From Armatimonadetes bacterium CG2_30_59_28 (lineage in GTDB: Bacteria; Armatimonadota; Abditibacteriia; CG2-30-59-28), in the NCBI GenBank assembly GCA_001872605.1, contig MNXM01000043.1:1-38899 (forward strand): DNA of 38,899 nt, read 5' to 3'. Positions 16,865 to 24,787 of this stretch are shown in pieces. The position numbers and the translations under genes were made by a program. The stretch's first letter is position 1. Every line of letters starts with the position of its first letter. Below the pieces are notes generated by a model, which was not told where the DNA came from, ran no database searches, and saw only the letters and a program-made list of their open reading frames with translations.

Positions 16865-18073
16865 ATGGACAATTCCTTTATAGCGATCCAGCAGGCGATC
16901 AAAGACATTCAGGCCGGGAAGTTCATCATCGTCGTGGATGATGAGGACCGGGAAAACGAAGGCGATCTGGTTCTGGCCGCGGAGAAGGTGACGCCGGAGG
17001 CGATCAACTTCATGGTGAAACATGCGCGGGGACTGGTGTGTGTGCCTCTCCCGGGAGGGCGGCTGGAGGAATTAGGTCTCAGACCAATGGCCACGGACAA
17101 CACCGATCCGTATCGATCGGATTTCTTTGTCTCTGTGGACGCACGCGCACGCGTCACGACGGGGATATCAGCCTATGATCGAGCGACCACCATCCGCACC
17201 TTGATCGACCCCAAGTCAACCGCCGCGGACCTGACCCACCCAGGACACATCTTCCCCCTGCGCGCGAAGGAGGGCGGCGTCCTGGTACGTGCGGGACATA
17301 CCGAGGCGGCGGTCGATCTCGCTTCTCTCGCCGAGCTCTATCCCGGTGGGGTGATCTGTGAGATTATGAAAGACGACGGCAACATGGCCCACTTGCAGGA
17401 CCTGATTGAGTTCGCCAAAAAACATGGTATCCGCCTGGTAACCATCGAGGAGTTGATTCGCTACCGTCATCAGAAGGAGAAGCTGGTACACCGGGTTGCG
17501 GACGCCCATCTGCCGACCGCATTCGGGCAGTTTCGCTGCTATGCTTACGAAAGCAATATTGACGAGGAGCCTTATATCGCTCTGGTAATGGGCGAGATCG
17601 ATCCAGAGGTTCCCATACTGGTCAGAGTTCACTCAGGATGCCTGACCGGAGACGCTCTCTTCTCTCTGCGGTGCGACTGCGGAGACCAACTCCGCTCGGC
17701 AATGGAGTGCATTCAGCAAGAGGGCACCGGTGTCCTGCTCTACATTCACCACCACGAAGGGCGCGGTATCGGCGTGCTCAACAAGATTCACGCCTACGCT
17801 CTGCAGGATAGAGGGAGCGACACCGTGGAAGCGAATGAGGAGCTGGGGTTTCCCTCCGACATTCGCGACTACGGGTTGGGGGCTCAGGTGCTCACAGACC
17901 TCGGCGTGGCAAAGATGCGACTGATGACCAACAATCCGGCGAAGTACGCCGGTCTGGAGGGCTACGGACTCCAAGTTGTCGACCGCGTCCCAATGGAGAC
18001 AGCGCCCTCGCCTGAGAATATCGGTTACCTGAAGACGAAGAAAGAGAAGATGGGGCATCTGCTGAAGATATGA
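16865..18073 (+). CDS. ribBA: Bifunctional DHBP synthase / GTP cyclohydrolase II
   Basis: The N-terminal half (about 1-205) is 3,4-dihydroxy-2-butanone-4-phosphate synthase, with [20 protein letters not shown] and the [10 protein letters not shown] region. The C-terminal half is GTP cyclohydrolase II, with zinc cysteines at 259, 270 and 272 ([15 protein letters not shown]), in the same spacing as the E. coli enzyme. The [20 protein letters not shown] and [13 protein letters not shown] segments follow. It ends with MGHLL, as in many family members. Two places differ from the common text: RVHSGC where most members have HSEC, and a histidine-rich IHHHEGRG where many have LRQEGRG (a GHEGRG form occurs in mycobacteria). 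The metal and general catalytic residues look intact. Confidence 0.95.
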   Translation: MDNSFIAIQQAIKDIQAGKFIIVVDDEDRENEGDLVLAAEKVTPEAINFMVKHARGLVCVPLPGGRLEELGLRPMATDNTDPYRSDFFVSVDARARVTTGISAYDRATTIRTLIDPKSTAADLTHPGHIFPLRAKEGGVLVRAGHTEAAVDLASLAELYPGGVICEIMKDDGNMAHLQDLIEFAKKHGIRLVTIEELIRYRHQKEKLVHRVADAHLPTAFGQFRCYAYESNIDEEPYIALVMGEIDPEVPILVRVHSGCLTGDALFSLRCDCGDQLRSAMECIQQEGTGVLLYIHHHEGRGIGVLNKIHAYALQDRGSDTVEANEELGFPSDIRDYGLGAQVLTDLGVAKMRLMTNNPAKYAGLEGYGLQVVDRVPMETAPSPENIGYLKTKKEKMGHLLKI

Positions 18074-18138
18074 GAGAGTGGCGGGAGCCGACCGCGTCGC
18101 GCGCGGGCGGCCAGATTACAGAACGGAGTTGTGAAGTC

Positions 18139-18606
18139 ATGAGCAAGTTCTATGAGGGTGCATTCTCGACGGAGGGTCATCATTTTGCGGTCATTGTCAG
18201 TCGCTTCAACGAGTTGGTGACTCAGCGGCTTCTTGAAGGGACGCTCGATGCCTTCCGTCGCCAGGGCGTTCCGGACAATGAGGTTGAGACAGCGTGGGTG
18301 CCCGGCACGTTCGAGATACCGGTTGTCGCAAAAAAACTGGCCGCCACGGGCCGTTTCCACGCGATCGTGGCATTGGGCACCGTCATTCGCGGCGCCACCC
18401 CCCATTTTGATTACGTCGCTGGGGAAGCCGCGAAGGGCATCGCTCAGGTGGCCATGGAAACGGGCGTGCCGGTAATCTTTGGGATCGTTACTGCCGACAG
18501 CTTGGAGCAGGCTCTCGAACGCGCGGGCAGCAAAATGGGGAACAGGGGGTTTGACGCCGCCATCAGCGCGATTGAGATGGCCAACCTCATGGGTTCTATC
18601 TCATAG
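18139..18606 (+). CDS. ribH: 6,7-Dimethyl-8-ribityllumazine synthase
   Basis: Joins the butanone phosphate from RibBA with the pyrimidine from RibD to form the lumazine precursor. Read from the ATG at 18139 (GGAG 10 bases upstream) it has 155 residues, the normal size; an in-frame upstream extension to 18070 overlaps the ribBA stop and is not needed. Signature parts are [52 protein letters not shown] with the catalytic-type His89, and [15 protein letters not shown]. Members assemble as pentamers or 60-mers. Last gene of the rib block, followed at 37 bases by the lipid-carrier genes. Confidence 0.95.
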   Translation: MSKFYEGAFSTEGHHFAVIVSRFNELVTQRLLEGTLDAFRRQGVPDNEVETAWVPGTFEIPVVAKKLAATGRFHAIVALGTVIRGATPHFDYVAGEAAKGIAQVAMETGVPVIFGIVTADSLEQALERAGSKMGNRGFDAAISAIEMANLMGSIS

Positions 18607-18643
18607 CGCTGGAGGCAACGGACTACACCTGATCTGCACCATC

Positions 18644-19585
18644 ATGACTCCTTCCATCATAACGTTTGTCGTAGCATTGGTAGCGGCGTTCGCCCTGACT
18701 CCCGTGGCGGAGTGGTTTGCCCGCAAGGTGAACGCCATCGATCACCCCAAAGACCGGAACGTTCACGTCGAGCCAACCCCGCGGCTGGGCGGGTTGGCCA
18801 TCTATCTGGCGATCCTCATCGCCTGCGTTGTGGAGTTCGTCGTCCGCGGCAACTTCATCGGTCTGCACATCGCGCTGGTCGGCAGCATTCTGGTGGTCGT
18901 GGGTTTTATCGACGATACTCGCGACATGCGCCCGCTACTCAAACTCTCCGGACAAATCCTCGCCGCTGTCGTTCTGTGGGTTACCGGGGTACGGATACTG
19001 GGAATTGCGGCGCCATTTGGGAGCGGCTACCATCATTTTGATGATGTCACCAGTCTTCTGACGACGGTGGCATGGACGGTGGGCATCACCAATACTATCA
19101 ACCTCATTGACGGATTGGATGGACTGGCGGCGGGAGTCACTGCGATCGCCGCGGCTACGCTCTGTCTCATGGCCCTGCAGAAGCAACAGTCCATGGCAGT
19201 GGCCCCTGTCGCTGCGGCCATCTGTGGCGCCAGTACGGGATTCCTCCGTTACAACTTTAATCCCGCGAAGATATTCATGGGCGACACGGGAAGCCAGCTT
19301 CTGGGCTTCATGCTGGCCGCGATAGCGATCGCTGGAACCTTCAAGAACGCTGCAACGATTGCCGTCGTCGTGCCGGTGCTCGTGCTGGGAGTGCCAGTGT
19401 TCGACACGACTTTCGCGATTATTCGGCGGGCCGTGCACGGAAAGCCCATTTTCACAGCGGATCGCGGACACCTGCACCATCGCCTGCTGGATCGTGGACT
19501 GTCCCACAAGCAGGTGGTCATGGTTCTGTATCTCGTCACACTAATACTCTGCGCCGCAGCCTACGCGCTTTCAAGGATGTCCTGA
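18644..19585 (+). CDS. WecA/TagO-family undecaprenyl-phosphate sugar-1-phosphate transferase
   Basis: Transfers a sugar 1-phosphate, commonly GlcNAc-1-P, from UDP-sugar to undecaprenyl phosphate and so starts synthesis of a surface polymer. The protein (313 residues from the ATG at 18644) is highly hydrophobic, with about ten membrane segments. It has the family motifs: DD at 90-91 (GFIDDTRD), NLIDGLDGLAAG (about 153-164), FMGDTGSQLLG with Asp214, and the loop HLHHRLL near 276-282. The start is the first methionine after the end of ribH and no good ribosome site precedes it; a GGAGG at 18611 is too distant. Directly abuts the epimerase gene (TGA-ATG). With UppP and the downstream cassette it supplies the first step of the Wzx/Wzy pathway. 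Confidence 0.9.
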   Translation: MTPSIITFVVALVAAFALTPVAEWFARKVNAIDHPKDRNVHVEPTPRLGGLAIYLAILIACVVEFVVRGNFIGLHIALVGSILVVVGFIDDTRDMRPLLKLSGQILAAVVLWVTGVRILGIAAPFGSGYHHFDDVTSLLTTVAWTVGITNTINLIDGLDGLAAGVTAIAAATLCLMALQKQQSMAVAPVAAAICGASTGFLRYNFNPAKIFMGDTGSQLLGFMLAAIAIAGTFKNAATIAVVVPVLVLGVPVFDTTFAIIRRAVHGKPIFTADRGHLHHRLLDRGLSHKQVVMVLYLVTLILCAAAYALSRMS

Positions 19586-20755
19586 ATGCCCAAACCTCGT
19601 CTAAAAGTTCTCACCATCTTCGGGACGCGTCCAGAGGCCGTCAAAATGGCTCCGGTGATTCTCGAGTTGAAGAAACGATCAGAGGAATTTGACACGCTGG
19701 TAGCCGTCACGGCGCAACACCGCACCATGCTGGACCAAATTCTGAAGGGGTTCGCCATCGTTCCAGACTACGACCTGAACATCATGCAGCCTGGGCAAAC
19801 GCTCACCGATATTACCCACCGTGTTTTGGACGGGCTAAGCCCCATTCTCGAAGAGACTTCTCCCGATGTCATCCTCGTTCAGGGCGATACCACCACGGTT
19901 TTCGCCGCCAGCCTCGCGGCTTTCTACGGTTACGGCGCCGGGAGAGAGATTGCCGTTGGACACGTCGAAGCCGGTCTCCGAACAGAGAACAAGTACAACC
20001 CGTATCCTGAGGAGATGAACCGCCGCCTGACCACGTGTCTGGCCGACATCCACTTTGCCCCAACCCCGTTGGCGAAGTCGAACCTGCTTCGCTATGGTGT
20101 GCGTGAGGAGTCCATCTACATCACGGGAAATACCGTCATCGATGCCTTACTATGCGCAGCCAACAACAAACCACTCAACCACAAGCCACGGGACTACCGA
20201 ACAATCCTCATCACGGCCCATCGGCGCGAGAACTGGGGCAACCCGATGCGTGATATTTGTCGCGCCGTCGGGGAGATCGTCGATCGGTTCGACGACGTGA
20301 ACGTTGTGTTTTCCATGCACAAGAACCCCGTTGTCCGCGAAGTGGTGATGGGAGAACTGGCAGGGAAGAATCGAGTCGATCTCATCGAGCCGCCCGACTA
20401 CTTCGACTTTGTCCGACTCATGCGTGACGCGTACCTGGTCCTCACGGACTCGGGTGGTGTGCAGGAGGAAGCCCCATCCCTTGGCAAGCCTGTTCTCGTC
20501 ATGCGCCGCACTACCGAAAGGCCGGAGGGTGTGGATGCAGGCACGGCGAGATTGGTGGGCACCAATCACTCCGACATCGTCGCTGCCGCCAGCGCGCTGC
20601 TTGAATCACGGGCGGCCTACGACCAGATGGCTCACGCAGTCAATCCCTACGGGGACGGCGGCGCCTCCGCGAGAATCGCGCAGTCGCTGCTACATTTCTT
20701 CGGTCGGTCATTTCACTGCCCTCAGGATTTCGTCCCATCGAAGGGGACTCCATGA
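19586..20755 (+). CDS. wecB: UDP-N-acetylglucosamine 2-epimerase (non-hydrolysing)
   Basis: Interconverts UDP-GlcNAc and UDP-ManNAc in the cytoplasm, giving ManNAc for surface polymers. The 389-residue protein has IFGTRPEAVKMAPVI, LVQGDTTTVFAASLAAFY, GHVEAGLRTENKYNPYPEEM and LITAHRRENWGNPM, which hold the aspartate, glutamates and histidine used in catalysis by this family. The UDP-binding LTDSGGVQEEAPSLGKPVLV is intact, and length is normal. Its ATG follows the stop of the WecA-type gene without a gap, and its own stop overlaps the uppP start (ATGA), so the three genes are translationally coupled. Confidence 0.93.
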   Translation: MPKPRLKVLTIFGTRPEAVKMAPVILELKKRSEEFDTLVAVTAQHRTMLDQILKGFAIVPDYDLNIMQPGQTLTDITHRVLDGLSPILEETSPDVILVQGDTTTVFAASLAAFYGYGAGREIAVGHVEAGLRTENKYNPYPEEMNRRLTTCLADIHFAPTPLAKSNLLRYGVREESIYITGNTVIDALLCAANNKPLNHKPRDYRTILITAHRRENWGNPMRDICRAVGEIVDRFDDVNVVFSMHKNPVVREVVMGELAGKNRVDLIEPPDYFDFVRLMRDAYLVLTDSGGVQEEAPSLGKPVLVMRRTTERPEGVDAGTARLVGTNHSDIVAAASALLESRAAYDQMAHAVNPYGDGGASARIAQSLLHFFGRSFHCPQDFVPSKGTP

Positions 20756-21684
20756 CCGCGTGGCAGGCTCTCGTTCTGGGGGCAATCCAGGGACTTACTG
20801 AGTTCATCCCCGTGAGCAGCTCCGGACACCTGGCCTTGGCTCACTACCTGTTTAACTGGACGCAAGGGACAGAGCAGGATTTCGCCTTCGACCTCGCCAC
20901 CAACGTCGGTACTCTCATCGCCGTTGCGCTCTACTTCCGTCACGACTGGATCAACCTGCTGACACAAAAGGCACAGCGTGGAATGCTTGGTCTGATATTC
21001 CTTGCCTGCATCCCGGGCGGACTCGCGGGGATCGCACTTAGGGATATGGCGGAGACAACCTTCCGGGCGCCCGAGCGTGTGGCCATCATGCTGGCAGCGA
21101 TGGGCGTTATCCTGCTTATCTCAGATCAAGTGTCCCGTCGGGATCGTGACATCACCCGAGTGAACTTGTGGGACGCTGTGGCCATCGGCGTTGCGCAGGC
21201 CTTTGCCATCATGCCGGGGGTCTCTCGTAGTGGCGCCACGATTGCCGCGGGTCTGTTTCGCGGACTGAACCGCGCATCCTCCGCCCGGTTCTCGTTTCTA
21301 CTCTCATTTCCCATCATCGCGGGGGCAACGTTGTTCGGCTGCAAGGACCTCACAACCGGTTTGCCGCCGGGCGAGGGCCTGAATTTCGCCCTCGCAATCA
21401 TCGCGTCCGCCGTCACGGGCTTTGCGGCCATTGATTTTTTGCTCAAGTTCTTGCAGCGGCGAAGCTTCCTGCCCTTTGTCATCTACCGCATCGCTCTTGC
21501 CGTCTGCGTGTTTGTGGTGGTTCTGTTCAGGAGTTCTTCTCACCTCCCCGGCCCCGCTGCCGCCAAGTTGACAATGAGCAGGTCGGTTTGTATACTGAAC
21601 CATCCGCGCCAGGAAGTCACTCAATCCGTCTACCGACGGATCGCACACAGCCTGATCGATTCCCCGGAGTCCGGGCGGTACTGA
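20752..21684 (+). CDS. uppP: Undecaprenyl-diphosphatase (UppP/BacA family)
   Basis: Removes a phosphate from undecaprenyl diphosphate to recycle the lipid carrier after the glycan is polymerised. Family motifs are present: GLTEFIPVSSSGHLALAH near the N-terminus and PGVSRSGATIAAGLFRGL in the second half. The membrane-segment pattern is normal up to FVIYRIALAVCVFVVVLF (about residue 260). The last 45 or so residues (SSSHLPGPAAAKLTMSRSV, then a hydrophilic tail) are not typical of the family, and the DNA there carries a good promoter for the next gene (21568-21596). The tail is thus probably a read-through of regulatory DNA after loss of an earlier stop. Overlaps wecB by 4 bases. Confidence 0.92.
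   Translation: MTAWQALVLGAIQGLTEFIPVSSSGHLALAHYLFNWTQGTEQDFAFDLATNVGTLIAVALYFRHDWINLLTQKAQRGMLGLIFLACIPGGLAGIALRDMAETTFRAPERVAIMLAAMGVILLISDQVSRRDRDITRVNLWDAVAIGVAQAFAIMPGVSRSGATIAAGLFRGLNRASSARFSFLLSFPIIAGATLFGCKDLTTGLPPGEGLNFALAIIASAVTGFAAIDFLLKFLQRRSFLPFVIYRIALAVCVFVVVLFRSSSHLPGPAAAKLTMSRSVCILNHPRQEVTQSVYRRIAHSLIDSPESGRY
21568..21596 (+). promoter_or_regulatory. sigma70-type promoter of exopolysaccharide cassette A, inside the 3' end of uppP
   Basis: TTGACA (21568-21573), 17 bases, then TATACT (21591-21596): the -35 is perfect, the -10 matches 5 of 6, and spacing is optimal. Transcription would start near 21603, giving a leader of about 136 bases to the SLBB exporter. The leader holds two small hairpins: TCCGTC-TACC-GACGGA (21625-21640) and TGGTCTC-...-GAGACCA (21701-21721), the second ending 4 bases before AAGGAG of the ribosome site. 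Confidence 0.72.
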
Positions 21685-21738
21685 GAGTGGCCGCGCGTGT
21701 TGGTCTCCACGAGTGAGACCATTTGAAGGAGAGATCTT

Positions 21739-23343
21739 ATGAGGAGTGCAATTCAGAAGACACTGGTTATTGTCGGCGTATTCCTCGCGTCTGCCGCTCC
21801 GAGCTGGGCCGGCCCTGCCCTCGTCGAACCCAATGACGTGCTGGATATTGTTGTCTACGACGAAGCTCAACTGACCCGAGACTACAACGTCAGCCCCGAT
21901 GGGCACATCGACGTCCCCTTCGCCGGACAGGTGAGGGTGGAAGGACTGACTCTCATTCAGGTGGGCCAACAACTGCAGAGAGCACTGTCCACACGATATC
22001 GGGACCCGATCGTTGCCGTGGCATTCCGTGAGCGTTCCCGCCGGGAGTGGGTCTACGTTGTTGGAGAGGTCAAGATCCCCGGTCCCTATAGCTTTGCCGC
22101 AGGATATACACTCAACGACTACGTTGGACGCGCCGGGGGAGTGACTGATGCCGGCGGAGCGGAGAGCGTCCTTATCCTTTCCGGGTCTGATAGAAAACAG
22201 GCTTCGCTCTTTGCCGAGCCGAAGAGCCAACCACCGCTGCGCGCTGGAGACACGATCTTTGTGCCCCTGGCGCCGCAGCAGGTGTACGTATTGGGAGAGG
22301 TGACCACTCCGGGATCTCTCCGGTTCGTCGCAGGATACAACGTGAAGGACTACGTAGGCCAGGCGGGAGGTCTGACGCGGGACGGGAGCCCCGACAACAT
22401 TGTCGTTATTTCCGGTACACAGCGCACCGATACATCGCTCGATCCGACTACCCATGCAAACCTCCTCCTGAAAGCAGGGGACACGATCCTCGTGCCGACC
22501 GCCCCCCATCAGGTCTACGTTCTCGGGGAGGTGAGGGATCCTGGTCCGGTACAGTTCCTGGCCGGCATGACGATGCTCGATGCCGTCAACCAAACCGGCG
22601 GCCCATCTGCGGATGCAGACATTTCCAGTGTGGTTGTGTACCGCCGTGAAGGAACTCCGGAGGGAGTCGTTGTTGACTACCGTGAAGCCTTGCGCAATGC
22701 CACCTCCGCCTCCAATATCCTGCTGAAGCCGGGAGACACGATCGTTTTGGGGCGCGCTCCTCTAATCTACGTGTCGGGAGAAGTGGCCCATCCGGGAGCA
22801 TTCTCTCCCTTGCCGGGGTATACCCTCGCTGACTTCATCGGGTTGGCAGGAGGGTTCCTCGGCAACGCCAACATGCGTAACGTGCTCATCACCCACGGCG
22901 ACCAAACTACAGAAATTGTTGATATGCACCCCGGAGGACCCGGTGCCGTGAACGGTAAGCGCAAGTTGCGCCCCGGTGATTCCGTGTACGTTCCGCCTCG
23001 CATTGAGAAGGTCTACGTCGGCGGAGAAGTTGCACACCCCGGCGAATTCGATGTGAAGGAAGGCTTCCGAGTGTCCGACTATGTGGGGCTTGCCGGAGGG
23101 ATGACCGATCGCGCCGACGCCAAGCGTGCCCTTTTGTTCCGTGAAGGTGAGGAGAGATCGGAAGCGGACACCTTCAACCTTGGAAAAGTCCTCAGCGGCA
23201 AGAACGAGAAGTGGAACAAAGAGCTTAAGAACGGCGACACCGTCTACGTCCCGCAGAAGCTGTGGGCAAATCGGATTGAAGATTACGGTATTCTTGGAAG
23301 CTTGTTGACGACCGTTGCTCTTTGGTTTCGGCTCTCAAAGTGA
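21739..23343 (+). CDS. Wza-like polysaccharide export protein with five SLBB domains
   Basis: Forms the periplasmic/outer-membrane export channel for the polymer. The 534-residue protein has a signal peptide (MRSAIQKTLVIVGVFLASAA ... SWA-GP), then the Poly_export domain (about 27-100; NDVLDIVVYDEAQLT, VSPDGHIDVPFAGQVRVEG). Five SLBB repeats follow, near residues 105 (YVVGEVKIPGPY), 182 (YVLGEVTTPGSL), 260 (YVLGEVRDPGPV), 344 (YVSGEVAHPGAF) and 425 (YVGGEVAHPGEF). The tail EDYGILGSLLTTVALWFRLS may span the outer membrane. AAGGAG lies 7 bases before the ATG. Its last repeat is duplicated at 32212-32535. Confidence 0.9.
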   Translation: MRSAIQKTLVIVGVFLASAAPSWAGPALVEPNDVLDIVVYDEAQLTRDYNVSPDGHIDVPFAGQVRVEGLTLIQVGQQLQRALSTRYRDPIVAVAFRERSRREWVYVVGEVKIPGPYSFAAGYTLNDYVGRAGGVTDAGGAESVLILSGSDRKQASLFAEPKSQPPLRAGDTIFVPLAPQQVYVLGEVTTPGSLRFVAGYNVKDYVGQAGGLTRDGSPDNIVVISGTQRTDTSLDPTTHANLLLKAGDTILVPTAPHQVYVLGEVRDPGPVQFLAGMTMLDAVNQTGGPSADADISSVVVYRREGTPEGVVVDYREALRNATSASNILLKPGDTIVLGRAPLIYVSGEVAHPGAFSPLPGYTLADFIGLAGGFLGNANMRNVLITHGDQTTEIVDMHPGGPGAVNGKRKLRPGDSVYVPPRIEKVYVGGEVAHPGEFDVKEGFRVSDYVGLAGGMTDRADAKRALLFREGEERSEADTFNLGKVLSGKNEKWNKELKNGDTVYVPQKLWANRIEDYGILGSLLTTVALWFRLSK

Positions 23344-23447
23344 TACCTGTCCGGCAGCATCACTGCCCCTCCAGATTTGAGAAACGGGCTTGGTCAAGAG
23401 GCGGGTTTCCCTGACCCGACTTGTGAAAGGCAATGGCGATGCCGCAA
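23020..23447. repeat. Copy A of a 0.43-kb dispersed repeat (exporter 3' end plus flippase 3' end)
   Basis: This stretch matches 32212-32642 along its whole length, by eye above 80% identity, including the end of the exporter gene, the 16-base gap and the last 29 codons of the flippase on the minus strand. It is the part of cassette A that also survives at the left of cassette B. Confidence 0.85.
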
Positions 23448-24649
23448 AAGACGAGGAAGGCAAGCTGTCCGGAGAGAGTGCCAACGCACGCACCAACAGA
23501 TCCCAGAGAGGGAATCAGTAGATAGGCAACCACGAAGTTGATAACGACGGTCGCCACGAGTCCGTAGGTGAGGCTGATCTGTCTGCCGAGGGACAGCAAG
23601 GCAAACCACAGGAGACTGTTGGGGAACATCACGAACAGAACAAAGCAGAGGTACTTCAGGACGACGACCGACGCGCTAAACCCCTCACCGAATGCTCTAT
23701 CGATGATGACTCCGGAGAGTCCGTAAAGCCCTGAACAAATGAGCGACGCGATGACGACAAAAGCGAGTACGAGCTTTCTCAGGAGGTTCCTGAATCGGGT
23801 GGCGTCCTCCCGGGCAAAGCGAGCAAGGATAGGGTAGGCCGGTCGGACGATCATGTTGGGAATGACGATGAGTTGCTGGACAATCCGGTAGGGAGCGTAA
23901 AAGATGGCCACTTCACCGCTGCCTCGGAGCTTCCCCAGCAGGAAGATGTCGATGCGTTCGTGCAGGTTACGGAGAATGGTCGCTACGCCCACCGGTATGG
24001 ACTCCCGAAGGAGGTCCAGGTAGATATGCCTGGCATGGGGTTTCTGAGGAGCAAGCATCTTCTTGAACGAGAGCGAGAAGCCGACACGCGCAACGATGGC
24101 ATTAGCCAAAGCTGAAGCGCCTATGACGGAGGCCAGGCTCCAACGGGAATGGACTTGGAGCACCAGAAACGTGAACGCCACCGTCAGCAGCATGTTTGCC
24201 ACGTTGAGAATGGACTGAAGATAGAAACGCTCGAACCCGAAGAGCACTGCAGTGTAGACATAAATGGACAGGAGGCTGAACATCCAAAGTATGCCGACAT
24301 AACAGGCCGCTCGGACCTCGACCGGCATCGGGAGAAGGGCCACGACGACTGTCGCGATCAGGCCCAGCAGACCGCCAATGACCACTCGCAGGGACATGGC
24401 AGCGCCAAGATACTGCGATGCGAGGTCGTCTCGCGCCGCAATCTGCCGGATCAGGATGAGATTCATTCCCGCGGCGGGGATATCGGTGGCCAGGTTGAAG
24501 GCGGATGAGATGACGGCGTATTGCCCGAAAGCCTCCTTGCCGAGGTAGTGGGAGATCAGCCAGACAAAGACCAGATTCAGCGCCGCGACAATGATTCTGG
24601 CAATCAGGATGACAAGGGAGTTCTTCGCGATCCGGTGACCCACCGCCAA
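23360..24649 (-). CDS. Wzx-type polysaccharide flippase (MATE/MVF superfamily)
   Basis: Moves lipid-linked repeat units across the cytoplasmic membrane. The protein is 429 residues if read from the TTG at 24649. That start is chosen because AGGAG (24658-24662, minus strand) lies 8 bases upstream and a promoter with its start near 24677 precedes it, so ATGs at 24712 and 24682 lie outside the likely mRNA. About 12-14 membrane segments are seen, with the typical opening AKNSLVILIARIIVAALNLV and IFLLGKLRGSGEVAIFYAPY in the middle. It is the only minus-strand gene in the cassette, diverging from Wzz and converging on the exporter. Fragments of a second copy lie at 32552-32642. Confidence 0.88.
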   Translation of the reverse strand: MAVGHRIAKNSLVILIARIIVAALNLVFVWLISHYLGKEAFGQYAVISSAFNLATDIPAAGMNLILIRQIAARDDLASQYLGAAMSLRVVIGGLLGLIATVVVALLPMPVEVRAACYVGILWMFSLLSIYVYTAVLFGFERFYLQSILNVANMLLTVAFTFLVLQVHSRWSLASVIGASALANAIVARVGFSLSFKKMLAPQKPHARHIYLDLLRESIPVGVATILRNLHERIDIFLLGKLRGSGEVAIFYAPYRIVQQLIVIPNMIVRPAYPILARFAREDATRFRNLLRKLVLAFVVIASLICSGLYGLSGVIIDRAFGEGFSASVVVLKYLCFVLFVMFPNSLLWFALLSLGRQISLTYGLVATVVINFVVAYLLIPSLGSVGACVGTLSGQLAFLVFCGIAIAFHKSGQGNPPLDQARFSNLEGQ

Positions 24650-24683
24650 AGGGGACGCTCCTGACAAGCAAACGTGAACCATG

Positions 24684-24712
24684 AATATAGCACGACGGTA
24701 TGCGGACGTCAA
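24684..24712 (-). promoter_or_regulatory. sigma70-type promoter of the flippase gene
   Basis: On the minus strand TTGACG (24712-24707), 17 bases, then TATATT (24689-24684), with TGC just before the -10. One base off consensus in each box. Transcription starting near 24677 gives a leader of about 28 bases to a TTG with a good AGGAG site, which argues against the upstream ATGs as starts. Confidence 0.62.
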
Positions 24713-24787
24713 AAAGAGGACGCCTCACGACCTCCTCGATCTTTGGTCTGACCGTTCGCAGTGAAACTGATACAGGGGAGAGATGCT

